9,208 bases of DNA from Candidatus Acidiferrales bacterium (GCA_030044295.1 JASHWB010000074.1:1-9208); one strand, 5' to 3'. Positions 1 through 6,413 are shown, counted from the first letter of the stretch. Numbers and translations: made by a program. Notes: generated from the sequence alone by a model not told the origin.

Positions 1-404
1 AAAGCGATCGCGCTTGGCGCCACCGGCGTCCATCCGCCTTCTGAATCCGCTATCGCTCCCCCGCCTTCCCATGGACGCCGCACGCTGGCCTTCCGTCCCG
101 CATGCGCTAGCTGGATCCCAGGCACCGCGCCTTGCTCCCGAACGAAAGCAGCGATTCGCGCCAGCGCCTCTATGTGCGCGTCCTTCCAGATTCCCAAATC
201 CACGGGACTGATGCGTCCTTCGGCAGCGACTGCCGTCGCCTCCGTAATCACCGCCGCCGCGCCGCCGACAGCCCGGCTGCCCAAGTGGACCAAGTGCCAA
301 TCCGTCGCGAACCCGTCCACGGACGAATACTGGCACATGGGCGAAACCACGATCCTGTTTCGCAAAGTCACGCTCCGAATCTTCAGCTCGCCAAATAGAT
401 GCAC
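1..404 (-). CDS. Old Yellow Enzyme-family NADH:flavin oxidoreductase (YqjM/NamA-like), partial, 3' end beyond window
   Basis: Translating the minus strand from a GTG at 404 gives 134 residues, open to the window edge, that read as the N-terminus of a YqjM-type ene-reductase. These are FMN TIM-barrel enzymes that reduce activated C=C bonds with NAD(P)H in the cytoplasm. Visible marks are the opening strand HLFGELKIRSVTLRNRI (2-18), SPMCQYSS (21-28) with the Cys24 and Tyr26 that tune FMN and the substrate in the YqjM class, the stretch TDWHLVHLGSRAVGG (34-48), EGRISPVDLGIW (62-73), and GIQLAHAGRKAS (96-107), with Gln98 contacting FMN. GTG is chosen as start because family members begin just before this HLF-like motif, a GGAG lies 7 nt upstream, and no in-frame ATG is close. 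The family usually runs about 340-370 residues, so roughly two thirds lies outside. The physiological substrate cannot be told. Confidence 0.9.
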   Translation of the reverse strand, partial: MHLFGELKIRSVTLRNRIVVSPMCQYSSVDGFATDWHLVHLGSRAVGGAAAVITEATAVAAEGRISPVDLGIWKDAHIEALARIAAFVREQGAVPGIQLAHAGRKASVRRPWEGGGAIADSEGGWTPVAPSAIA

Positions 405-411
405 GCAGATT

Positions 412-415
412 CTCC
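412..415 (-). promoter_or_regulatory. Shine-Dalgarno GGAG deciding the GTG start of the OYE gene
   Basis: On the minus strand GGAG is followed by 7 nt and then GTG (404-402). An ATG further upstream (at 451) is in another frame, so it does not start this protein. Confidence 0.6.
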
Positions 416-503
416 GCGCCGATCGCGCAATCCATCGGCGCCGCTTCGTTCATTTCACTTCGTAACGTGTGACCGGGCTGAATGCTTCGACACTAAGGTG
501 TGA

Positions 504-532
504 ACTATAGACCTGTGGGGCCGCGCGTACAA
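504..532 (-). promoter_or_regulatory. Sigma-70-type promoter for the OYE gene
   Basis: On the minus strand TTGTAC (532-527) is separated by exactly 17 nt from TATAGT (509-504). The -10 box matches the consensus at 5 of 6 bases and the -35 box keeps its TTG. Transcription would start near 497, giving a leader of about 90 nt before the GTG at 404. The promoter lies in the 170-nt gap after the outer-membrane protein gene, so the OYE gene is probably its own unit. No convincing terminator was seen in this gap. Confidence 0.55.
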
Positions 533-574
533 TCGCGCCGGATACAACTCTGAAGCTTTGGCGCGGAATGGAGG

Positions 575-1282
575 TCAGAATTTGAAAACGACGCCTATGG
601 AAACTTTGGGGCTGTATTGATACGTGCCGAAGAACCGCGTGCCTACGGCGTCCACTTCGCCACGGATCGCCATCCGCCGCCCGTGCGCGACGTCTACTCC
701 TCCGCCCGCCTCATATGCAAACGCGTTTGGGCCGCCGTACGCCGTCTGCGGAAAGTAGTGCGAGCCGCCCGCCAGTCCATGCAGGAAAAACTGCATCCCT
801 TTCGGTCTGGCCCAGCGGAGCCTCACTCCTCCCGATCCCAACACGAACTTGGACGTGCATCCCAGTTGGTGTCCAAACGTGGCCTGCATGTCGCCCTCGA
901 AGCCGATCCACCCCGCGCGCGGAAAAAAAGTGGCCGCCACATCAAACCCATTCTCTAAATTGGTGATGTTCGGAACCTCGTAGAAATTGAAGAACGAGTA
1001 GCCGGCGTACAGCTCCCACTCGTACTCGGGCCGTGCCGTCAGGACGGGCGGCCCCTCCATCGGTTCCGGGTCAGCCGATGCCGGCAGCGCCGGCGATGCA
1101 GTGGAAATGGCCCCTCCCGGCGCGGCGTCTGCTAACAAGAGTGGCTGAGCCGGTTGCGACACCGCCATCGTCGCTGCCGCGGAGCTGGGAGCTGCGGGAA
1201 GCTGAAGGTCTTTAGAGTTCGTTTGCCCACTGGCTGTTACTGCGAGCAGTACAACCCCAAGTACAACCGCAGAACACTTCAT
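575..1282 (-). CDS. Secreted outer-membrane beta-barrel protein (OmpA-like/porin-type fold)
   Basis: This 235-residue protein has an N-terminal signal peptide: a Lys near the start, the hydrophobic run VVLGVVLLAV (6-15), and likely cleavage near residue 19. An Ala/Pro-rich, low-complexity linker follows (about 24-83). From about 88 to the end there are alternating, aromatic-rich strands (WELYAGYSFFNF at 89-100, GWIGFEGDMQATFG at 124-137, MQFFLHGLAGG at 163-173), and the protein ends in VSIGVVFKF with a C-terminal Phe. Strand alternation and a terminal Phe are typical of eight-stranded outer-membrane barrels recognised by BamA. The ATG at 1282 has GGGGAG 8 nt upstream. It is transcribed in the same direction as the formate dehydrogenase operon but 183 nt beyond it, so co-transcription is uncertain. 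No ligand or specific role can be assigned. The long disordered linker between signal and barrel resembles small barrel proteins common in Acidobacteriota. Confidence 0.75.
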   Translation of the reverse strand: MKCSAVVLGVVLLAVTASGQTNSKDLQLPAAPSSAAATMAVSQPAQPLLLADAAPGGAISTASPALPASADPEPMEGPPVLTARPEYEWELYAGYSFFNFYEVPNITNLENGFDVAATFFPRAGWIGFEGDMQATFGHQLGCTSKFVLGSGGVRLRWARPKGMQFFLHGLAGGSHYFPQTAYGGPNAFAYEAGGGVDVAHGRRMAIRGEVDAVGTRFFGTYQYSPKVSIGVVFKF

Positions 1283-1329
1283 CGCCTGATCTCCCCAATG
1301 CCTCCGCGTCTGGCGGACAACCCTCTCTA

Positions 1330-1358
1330 ATGTGAACGAGAACGGGAGTGCGTGTCCA
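1330..1358 (-). promoter_or_regulatory. Possible weak promoter for the outer-membrane protein gene
   Basis: In the 183-nt gap between the FDH operon and this gene, the minus strand has TGGACA (1358-1353, 5 of 6 to the -35 consensus), a 17-nt spacer, and TCACAT (1335-1330, 3 of 6 to the -10). The poor -10 makes this tentative. Nothing else was recognised in the gap, and no U-tract terminator follows the operon's last stop at 1466. Confidence 0.2.
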
Positions 1359-1465
1359 CTCGATTTTCACCCAGGTGTAGAACGCGTAACGTGAGATGCG
1401 GGCAGCGAGACAGACGTAACCGCGAGGTTCGCCCGGCAGCCGACTGCGCGCGGCCGTCAACCCGC

Positions 1466-2386
1466 CTATTTCTTTGGTTTAGCCTCTACTTCCACGAAGC
1501 GGTACCCGAACCGGCCCTTAATGCACAAATTGCCGTGGGTCACGCTGTGGTCCAGCGGGGAGGTAATCTTCACGATCTTCCCGTCCTGCTGGTGAACGGT
1601 AAGATCGCATCCGACGCCGCAATAGGGGCAAATCGTGTCGGCCTGGGTCTGGCGGGATTCGTCCCAAGTGCCAGCCTGCCGCATCTCGTATTCGCTCTTG
1701 AACATCAGCGCGCCGGTGGGGCATACGCCAATGCAGTTCCCGCAATAAACACAGGCTGAATCCGTCAACGGCGTATCGAATTCCGTGCTGATGTGCGCCG
1801 CAAATCCGCGGCCGGCCACCGCAATCGCAAACGTGTTCTGCGCGTCCACGCCGCACGCCTCCACGCACTTGTAGCAGAGGATGCACTTCGAATAGTCGCG
1901 GACGTACAGATCGTTATCGACCTTCACCGGCTGCTTCACCGTTTCCGTTTTCGCGCCAAACCGCTCGGGATCGGCGGCGTAGCGCTTCAGATATCCTGGG
2001 AACTGCGGCGCAGTCGAGACGTCCACCGATGACGCGAGAAATTCCAGCACCAGCCTCCGGCTCAGCCGCACGCGCTCCGAATCCGTTTTGATCGACATCC
2101 CCGGCTCGGCCTTTCGCGAGCACGCCGGTACCAGGGTCCGCGATCCTTCCAGCTCCACCACGCAGACGCGGCACACATTCACCGGCGTCAGCGTATCCAA
2201 AAAACACAGCGTGGGCGTGTCGATACCCAGCTTCTTCGCGGCGTCCAGAATCGTCGACCCTTCGGGCACCGATACCGTTTGCCCGTCGATCTTCAGTTCC
2301 ATCATCGCCCGCTTTCGCGGCGGAGGCGCTTCGGGCACGGGCCCGCGCGGAACCGGAATTAAGGCTTTAGGCGCCAAATCGCTCAT
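1466..2386 (-). CDS. Formate dehydrogenase electron-transfer subunit: FdhA/NuoG-type N-terminus carrying the bis-MGD [4Fe-4S] domain
   Basis: This 306-residue protein corresponds to the N-terminal part of NAD-linked FdhA, detached from the catalytic domain. In order: a basic, Pro-rich leader (1-28); a plant-type [2Fe-2S] ferredoxin domain with Cys61, 72, 75 and 89; a region (112-145) where NuoG-like proteins carry a His/Cys cluster but which here has no Cys; two ferredoxin-type [4Fe-4S] motifs (Cys168/171/174/178 and Cys212/215/218/222); and a molybdopterin-oxidoreductase [4Fe-4S] domain (Cys253, 256, 260, 288) with the CIKGRFGY signature. Its Lys290 matches the electron-relay Lys of E. coli FdhF. 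The chain stops soon after this motif, where a normal FdhA would continue into the catalytic domain. The chosen ATG (2386) overlaps the upstream TGA as ATGA, which suggests translational coupling, with GGAG 9 nt upstream. An in-frame ATG at 2401 would add five residues. It likely wires the catalytic subunit to the diaphorase. Confidence 0.88.
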   Translation of the reverse strand: MSDLAPKALIPVPRGPVPEAPPPRKRAMMELKIDGQTVSVPEGSTILDAAKKLGIDTPTLCFLDTLTPVNVCRVCVVELEGSRTLVPACSRKAEPGMSIKTDSERVRLSRRLVLEFLASSVDVSTAPQFPGYLKRYAADPERFGAKTETVKQPVKVDNDLYVRDYSKCILCYKCVEACGVDAQNTFAIAVAGRGFAAHISTEFDTPLTDSACVYCGNCIGVCPTGALMFKSEYEMRQAGTWDESRQTQADTICPYCGVGCDLTVHQQDGKIVKITSPLDHSVTHGNLCIKGRFGYRFVEVEAKPKK

Positions 2387-4260
2387 GAAAAAAGGCTCCA
2401 TCGGTTGAGTGCGGACTCAAGCGCGCTCGACGCCGTCTGCCCCAGCCCGCAGATGGACGCATCGCGCATCGCCTGCCCCATCTCGCGCAGCATGCGCACC
2501 TCTGTGCCCGCGGTTCCCAGCGGCTTCCGCGCCACCAGCCGTTCTAGCGTCTCCTGCTGCCGTACCACTCCCACCCGGCATGGCACGCACTGTCCGCAGG
2601 TTTCGTCCCTGAAGAACTGCGCGATTCGCAGCAAGATCTTTCTCAAGTCCACCGAGTCATCAAACAGCATCACGACGCCCGAGCCCAGAGTCGCGCCAAT
2701 GGCGCGCGTGCCTTCGAACGTCAGCGGCACATCCAGCTCTTTCGGCGCCACGAACGCGCCCGCTGCGCCGCCCAGCAGCACCGCTTGTAATCTGCCGTTT
2801 CCAGCGACACCGCCCGCCATCTGAATAAGTTCTCGCAGCGTGCCTCCGAACGGAGTTTCGTACACTCCCGGCCGAGCCACATGCCCGCACACACACCACA
2901 GCCGATATCCAGCCGAATTTCCGGCTCCGATCTTCGCGTACGCCGCTCCGCCCATCCGTATAATTTCCGGCACGTTTACCAGCGTCTCGACGTTGTTCAC
3001 CGAAGTCGGCTGCCGGAAAAGTCCCGCCACCGTCGGAAAGGGCGGCTTGTTGCGCGGTTCCCCTCGATATCCTTCGATGGAATTAAAGAGGGCCGTTTCT
3101 TCGCCGCAGATATAGGCACCGGCTCCGCGCCGCAGTTCGATGTCGAATCTCAGCCCGCGCCCAAGAATATCTTCGCCGAGCAAGCCTGCTTTTCGCGCCG
3201 CGTGGATCGCATGCGTCAATCGCTCGGCTGCAAAGGGATACTCGCCGCGCAAGTAGATGTAGCCCTTCTGCGCGCCTGTCGCCACGGCCGCGATCGTCAT
3301 GCCCTCCAGCACCGCGAACGGATCGCCTTCCATCACCACGCGGTCCTTAAACGTGCCGGGCTCCGATTCGTCTGCGTTGCAGATCACGTAATGCGGGCGC
3401 CCCTGCTTGCGCTGGTTCATCAGCGCTTCCCATTTCTTGCCCGTGGGAAACGCCGCGCCTCCGCGCCCCAGAAGTTTCGAGTCGATCACTTCGCGGACCA
3501 CGGCTTCGGCGCCCATCTCGATCGCTTTGCGCAGCGCTTCGTAGCCGCTCGTCTTGCGGTATTCGTCGAGGCTCGTCCCGCTCGCTTTTCCCACGCGCCG
3601 CAACAAAACTAGATTCGGGCTTGCCGCCTGCGGTACGGATGCCTTCACGCTCAATTCGTCCGGTTCGACCGGCAATCTCCCGTCGACGCCATCGCGCAGC
3701 AGTTGCTCCACGCCTTCTGCGGTCGCCGGCGCCAGCACCCGTTCGCGCGGCGATTTTCCCGACGTACTCACCATGGCCGCCGGTGCCCGCTCGCAAAGAC
3801 CCAGGCACGGACTGCGCAGCCAAGCTGCTTTGCCAACCATGCACGCCTTCCCCGCCGGGCCTAATGTGCTCTCAAGTTTGCTGCAAATCTCTTCCGAGCC
3901 GCGCGTCATGCACGCGATGTCTTCGCACACGTGCGCCACCACCGGTGGCCGCTCCGCTAGCGAAAACAGGTGATAAAAAGACGCTACGCCGTACACCTCC
4001 GCGGGAGGTAATCCCAGCCGCAGCGAGATGTAGTTAATCGCGCCCGGACTGATCCAGCCGATACGCGCCTGAACCGCATGTAACGTTGGAAGAAGCTTGT
4101 GCCGGTGAGAACCTGCGTCGTGTCCGCCGAAAGAAACTCTGCCGTCCGACTGAACGTCCCTGCGTCCGCCGTCCCAGCTTGTTTCCGGGCTTCCTAACTC
4201 TTGATCGACCGCTGCTTTTTCTTCAACCGAGGGCTGGTCTGCGGTGAAATGAATATCCAA
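2383..4260 (-). CDS. NuoE-NuoF fusion: NAD(H)-binding FMN diaphorase subunit of formate dehydrogenase (HoxF/FdsB-like)
   Basis: This 625-residue protein passes electrons between the iron-sulfur subunit and NAD+. After an unassigned leader of about 50 residues comes a NuoE thioredoxin-like domain (about 52-190) with [2Fe-2S] ligands Cys112, Cys117, Cys152 and Cys156 (C-x4-C and C-x3-C). A linker (190-215) leads into the NuoF part: GRGGAAFPTG (265-274) and ESEPGTFKDR (298-307) for FMN/NADH, GAGAYICGEETAL (379-391), a soluble-ligand-binding beta-grasp domain (about 450-505), and the C-terminal [4Fe-4S] motif CGQCVPC (Cys555/558/561) with Cys604. Fused NuoE/NuoF is known in HoxF of NAD-reducing hydrogenases and in some soluble formate dehydrogenases. 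The start is a TTG at 4260, only 20 nt after the catalytic gene's stop, with GGGAG 6 nt upstream; no in-frame ATG exists before the NuoE domain. The end overlaps the next gene by ATGA. All expected cluster and FMN motifs are present. Confidence 0.92.
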   Translation of the reverse strand: MDIHFTADQPSVEEKAAVDQELGSPETSWDGGRRDVQSDGRVSFGGHDAGSHRHKLLPTLHAVQARIGWISPGAINYISLRLGLPPAEVYGVASFYHLFSLAERPPVVAHVCEDIACMTRGSEEICSKLESTLGPAGKACMVGKAAWLRSPCLGLCERAPAAMVSTSGKSPRERVLAPATAEGVEQLLRDGVDGRLPVEPDELSVKASVPQAASPNLVLLRRVGKASGTSLDEYRKTSGYEALRKAIEMGAEAVVREVIDSKLLGRGGAAFPTGKKWEALMNQRKQGRPHYVICNADESEPGTFKDRVVMEGDPFAVLEGMTIAAVATGAQKGYIYLRGEYPFAAERLTHAIHAARKAGLLGEDILGRGLRFDIELRRGAGAYICGEETALFNSIEGYRGEPRNKPPFPTVAGLFRQPTSVNNVETLVNVPEIIRMGGAAYAKIGAGNSAGYRLWCVCGHVARPGVYETPFGGTLRELIQMAGGVAGNGRLQAVLLGGAAGAFVAPKELDVPLTFEGTRAIGATLGSGVVMLFDDSVDLRKILLRIAQFFRDETCGQCVPCRVGVVRQQETLERLVARKPLGTAGTEVRMLREMGQAMRDASICGLGQTASSALESALNRWSLFS

Positions 4261-4266
4261 ACAACA

Positions 4267-4271
4267 CTCCC
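4267..4271 (-). promoter_or_regulatory. Shine-Dalgarno GGGAG supporting the TTG start of the NuoE-NuoF fusion
   Basis: In the 20-nt gap after the formate dehydrogenase TGA (4283-4281), the minus strand reads GGGAG, 6 nt, then TTG (4260-4258). No ATG in this frame precedes the NuoE domain, so this site decides the start. Confidence 0.5.
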
Positions 4272-4280
4272 GTTATGAAG

Positions 4281-6182
4281 TCAGTTGGCGCTGTACTTAT
4301 CAATGCGGATCGCCGTGGCTTTGAACTCCGACGTTCCGGACTTCGGATCGACGGCATCGATCGTCAAATCATTCGTCGCCACCTGATCGTGAAAATGTCC
4401 GGTCAAGAACGCGAGTCCGGGGCGCAATCCCGGGTCGAACCGTATTGGAGCAATCACCGACCCGCGCCGCGAACTTACGCGCACCTTTTCGCCTTCGCGC
4501 ACGCCGTATTTCGTTCCGTCTTCCGGCGAAATGTCGAGCGTTTCTTCGCGCCGCAGCGGCGACGCAAATCTTCCGCTCTGCACGTTGGTATTGTAAGAAT
4601 CGAGCCGCCGCCCCGTCGTCAACCGGATCGGATATTCCTTATCAACTGTATCCACCGGGCCTTCTTGTTCGACGCAGCTAAACGGCGCCCTTGGTCCGAT
4701 CAGCGGATCGGCCCACAGCCTTCCGTGCAGGAAAATCTCGCCCGGATGCGATTCGTCGTAGCACGGCCATTGAATTCCGCCCAGTTCTTCCAGGCGCTTG
4801 TAACTCATTCCGCCGTGCATCGGGCTCAGTTGGCGCATCTCGTCCCAAATGCATTCTGCTTTCGGCGTCCCCCAGTTGTGTCCCATGCGCCGCGCCAGGT
4901 CGTAAACAATCTCGATATCGTCGCGCACGCCCGGCGGAGGAGGAACCGCCGCGCGCACCCGCTGCACGCGGCGTTCGCTCGAAGTGACGGTTCCCTCGGT
5001 CTCGCACCATCCAGCTGCTGCGGGAAGCACCACGTCCGCCAACGCCGCGGTTTCCGTGTAGAACAAATCCTGTACCACCATGAATTCCAGGCCGCCCATC
5101 AACCTCTTGGCGCGATTCCGGTCCGCTTCCGAGTCCACTGGATTTTCACCCAGCACGTAGAGGCAAGTCATCGTGCCGTGTTCCATCGCCTCAAACATGT
5201 CGCTCAAATTCAGACCCTTCTTCGGATCGAGCTTGCGTCCGTACGCCGCTTCGTACTTCGCGCGAATTTCATCGTTTTCCACGTGCTGGAATCCGGGAAA
5301 GCGGTCTGGGATCGCCCCCATGTCGCCGCCGCCCTGCACGTTATTCTGTCCTCGCAGCGGATTCACCCCGCTCGCGTAGCGGCCCACGTGCCCCGTGAGC
5401 AGCGCCAGATTGATCAGCGAGACGACGTTGTCCACGGCATTGTGGTGCTCGGTGATTCCCAGCGTCCAGCAAAGCTCCGCGCGCCCCGCTTTGGCGTAAG
5501 CGTGCGCCGTCTGTCGGATCACCTCCCCCGGAACGCCCGTTTCGCGCTCGGCGCGCTCCAGCGTGTATTTCTGGACGTGTTTCTTGTATTCCTCGAATCC
5601 GCTGGTCGAATGCTCGATGAACCACTTGTGCTCGAGCCCGGCAGCTATGATCTCGCGCCCCATCGCGTTGGCCAGAGCGATATCCGTGCCGACGTCGAGG
5701 CCCAGCCATGCGTCCGCCCACTGCGCCGAACTCGTTCGCCGCGGGTCGATCGCGTAGAGCTTCGCGCCATTGTGCAAGCCCCTGAGCAGATGATGGAAGA
5801 AAATCGGATGCGTCTCGCGGGCGTTCGAGCCCCACAGCAAGATCACACCCGTCTCTTCAATCGCGCGGTACGAACTCGTCCCGCCGCCCGCCCCGAATAC
5901 CGTCGCCAGCCCGGCGACGCTCGGGGCGTGTCAAGTGCGGTTGCAGCTGTCTATGTTGTTGCAGCCGATCACCGAGCGTACAAACTTCTGCGTCACGTAA
6001 TTCAGCTCGTTGGTCGTCTTCGAGCAGCTGAACATCCCGAACGTTCGCGGCCCGTGCTTCTCGATCTGGGCCTGGAAGCTCTTGGCCACCCGGTCCAGCG
6101 CCTCATCCCAGGAAACCGGATGATGCGAGCCGTTGGTGCGAACGAGCGGCTGCGTCAGTCTGCTCTTCATTGCAATGGACAT
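4281..6182 (-). CDS. fdhF: Selenocysteine-containing formate dehydrogenase, catalytic (Mo/W-bis-MGD) subunit lacking its own [4Fe-4S] domain
   Basis: This gene encodes 633 residues if the TGA at 5933-5931 is read as selenocysteine 84. Both flanks are in one frame and align with the formate dehydrogenase alpha family: before it C-N-N-I-D-S-C-N-R-T, after it HAPSVAGLATVFGAGGGTSSY, closely matching E. coli FdhF around Sec140. The catalytic His85 and Arg277 (in NPLRGQNNVQGGGDMGAIPD) sit at the spacing of FdhF His141 and Arg333, a constant offset of 56. That offset equals the missing N-terminal [4Fe-4S] domain: this protein starts with TQPLVRTNG..VSWDEALD, directly after where the domain would be. 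The C-terminal molybdopterin-dinucleotide-binding domain (about 517-633) is complete. No Tat signal is present, so it should be cytoplasmic. The start at ATG 6182 has AGGTGA 7 nt upstream; TTG 6254 and ATG 6170 are alternatives. It is first in the operon with the diaphorase and iron-sulfur subunits. Expected reaction: formate + NAD+ to CO2 + NADH, or the reverse. Confidence 0.93.
5890..5927 (-). promoter_or_regulatory. Bacterial SECIS element for UGA recoding in the formate dehydrogenase mRNA
   Basis: Directly after the UGA and its CAC codon, the minus strand folds into a two-part stem-loop. The outer stem is GCCCCGA with UCGGGGC (7 bp). An asymmetric internal loop follows, then the inner stem GUCGCC with GGCGAC (6 bp, extendable by one C-G), closed by the loop GGGCU. 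The loop starts 18 nt after the UGA, the same register as in E. coli fdhF, whose loop GGUCU also falls on a Gly-Leu codon pair. The loop has G in its first two positions, as bacterial SECIS models require, but has G where E. coli has the critical U24. The element lies inside the coding sequence, as usual in bacteria, and would bind SelB charged with Sec-tRNA. Confidence 0.8.
5931..5933 (-). other. In-frame TGA read as selenocysteine (Sec84)
   Basis: This is the only stop in the 634-codon frame from 6182 to 4281. It falls exactly at the metal-ligand position of formate dehydrogenases, which is Sec or Cys, with the catalytic His codon next. Reading frame, motif and spacing are intact on both sides, which argues against a nonsense mutation. 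Confidence 0.9.
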
Positions 6183-6189
6183 AACAGGC

Positions 6190-6208
6190 TCACCTGCCGA
6201 CCGGCAGG
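6190..6208 (-). promoter_or_regulatory. Hairpin overlapping the Shine-Dalgarno of the formate dehydrogenase gene
   Basis: On the minus strand CCTGCCG and CGGCAGG form a perfect inverted repeat (6208-6193) with two central bases. The downstream arm contains the AGG of the AGGTGA ribosome-binding site (6195-6190) that precedes ATG 6182 by 7 nt. Folding of the RNA would partly hide the site. The repeat and the overlap are seen directly; a regulatory effect is inference. Confidence 0.45.
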
Positions 6209-6219
6209 CACTCCTTCCG

Positions 6220-6234
6220 GCCTCAATTTTGCCA
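6220..6234 (-). promoter_or_regulatory. Possible sigma-54-like -24/-12 promoter for the formate dehydrogenase operon
   Basis: The minus strand has TGGCA with the GG (6233-6232) and GC (6221-6220) dinucleotides exactly 10 nt apart, as sigma-54 promoters need. The -12 half reads AGGC rather than TTGC, so the match is imperfect and could be chance in GC-rich DNA. E. coli fdhF is sigma-54 dependent, which is why it was considered. No good sigma-70 promoter for the operon was found in 6183-6440. Confidence 0.2.
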
Positions 6235-6344
6235 CACGAAACGCGCTCATCCAAGGAGTAACTCGCGAAAATGCTGCGACGATTTCGCGCTGTTGCTGGG
6301 CCTCACTTTCGCAACGCGCGAACTTTACACGTAGCTTGTGTAGC

Positions 6345-6362
6345 GCCGCGCTTCAGCGCGGC
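6345..6362. repeat. Short perfect inverted repeat between divergent genes, possible dispersed palindromic element
   Basis: GCCGCGC and GCGCGGC pair perfectly (7 bp) around the loop TTCA, with TGTAGC just before and AGTTTTG just after on the plus strand. It lies in the 258-nt region between the divergently read formate dehydrogenase and dinB-like genes. The form 'TAGCGCC..CTTCAG..GGC' resembles interspersed palindromes I associate with Acidobacteriota genomes. Only one copy is present here, so repeat status is unproven. A terminator role is unlikely, since no gene ends here. Confidence 0.4.
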
Positions 6363-6407
6363 AGTTTTGGTCTGATTTTTCCCCCGCCCGGCCGACAGCA
6401 TCACTCG

Positions 6408-6413
6408 TATAAT
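6408..6413 (+). promoter_or_regulatory. -10 box TATAAT of the dinB-like gene
   Basis: A perfect TATAAT lies 27 nt before the ATG at 6441, in an otherwise GC-rich region, and GGAGG follows it. No recognisable -35 box was found at 15-19 nt upstream, so the promoter is assigned on its -10 alone. The transcript leader would be about 20 nt. Confidence 0.45.

Noticed and set aside
14..465. Three overlapping plus-strand ORFs at the left end
   Set aside because: They are mirrors of the Old Yellow Enzyme gene on the minus strand and have low-complexity, domain-free translations.
1212..1460. 82-codon minus-strand ORF in the gap before the outer-membrane gene
   Set aside because: It overlaps the start of the barrel gene by about 70 nt, lacks a clear SD, and its translation shows no recognisable feature.
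4281..5846. Separate 521-codon gene starting at GTG 5846
   Set aside because: This GTG is an internal Val codon. The 28 codons before it, back to the TGA, encode conserved FDH sequence (HAPSVAGLATVFGAGGG).
5931..6254. Stand-alone 108-codon ORF ending at TGA 5931, as a truncated or pseudogene formate dehydrogenase
   Set aside because: The frame continues intact after the TGA into the rest of the enzyme, the TGA lies at the Sec position, and a SECIS-like hairpin follows. The region 6254-6183 also lacks a good start with SD.
6345..6380. Rho-independent terminator (hairpin then T-rich run TCTGATTTTT on the plus strand)
   Set aside because: No plus-strand gene ends upstream, and the T-run is 13 nt away from the stem, so it would not act as a classical terminator.
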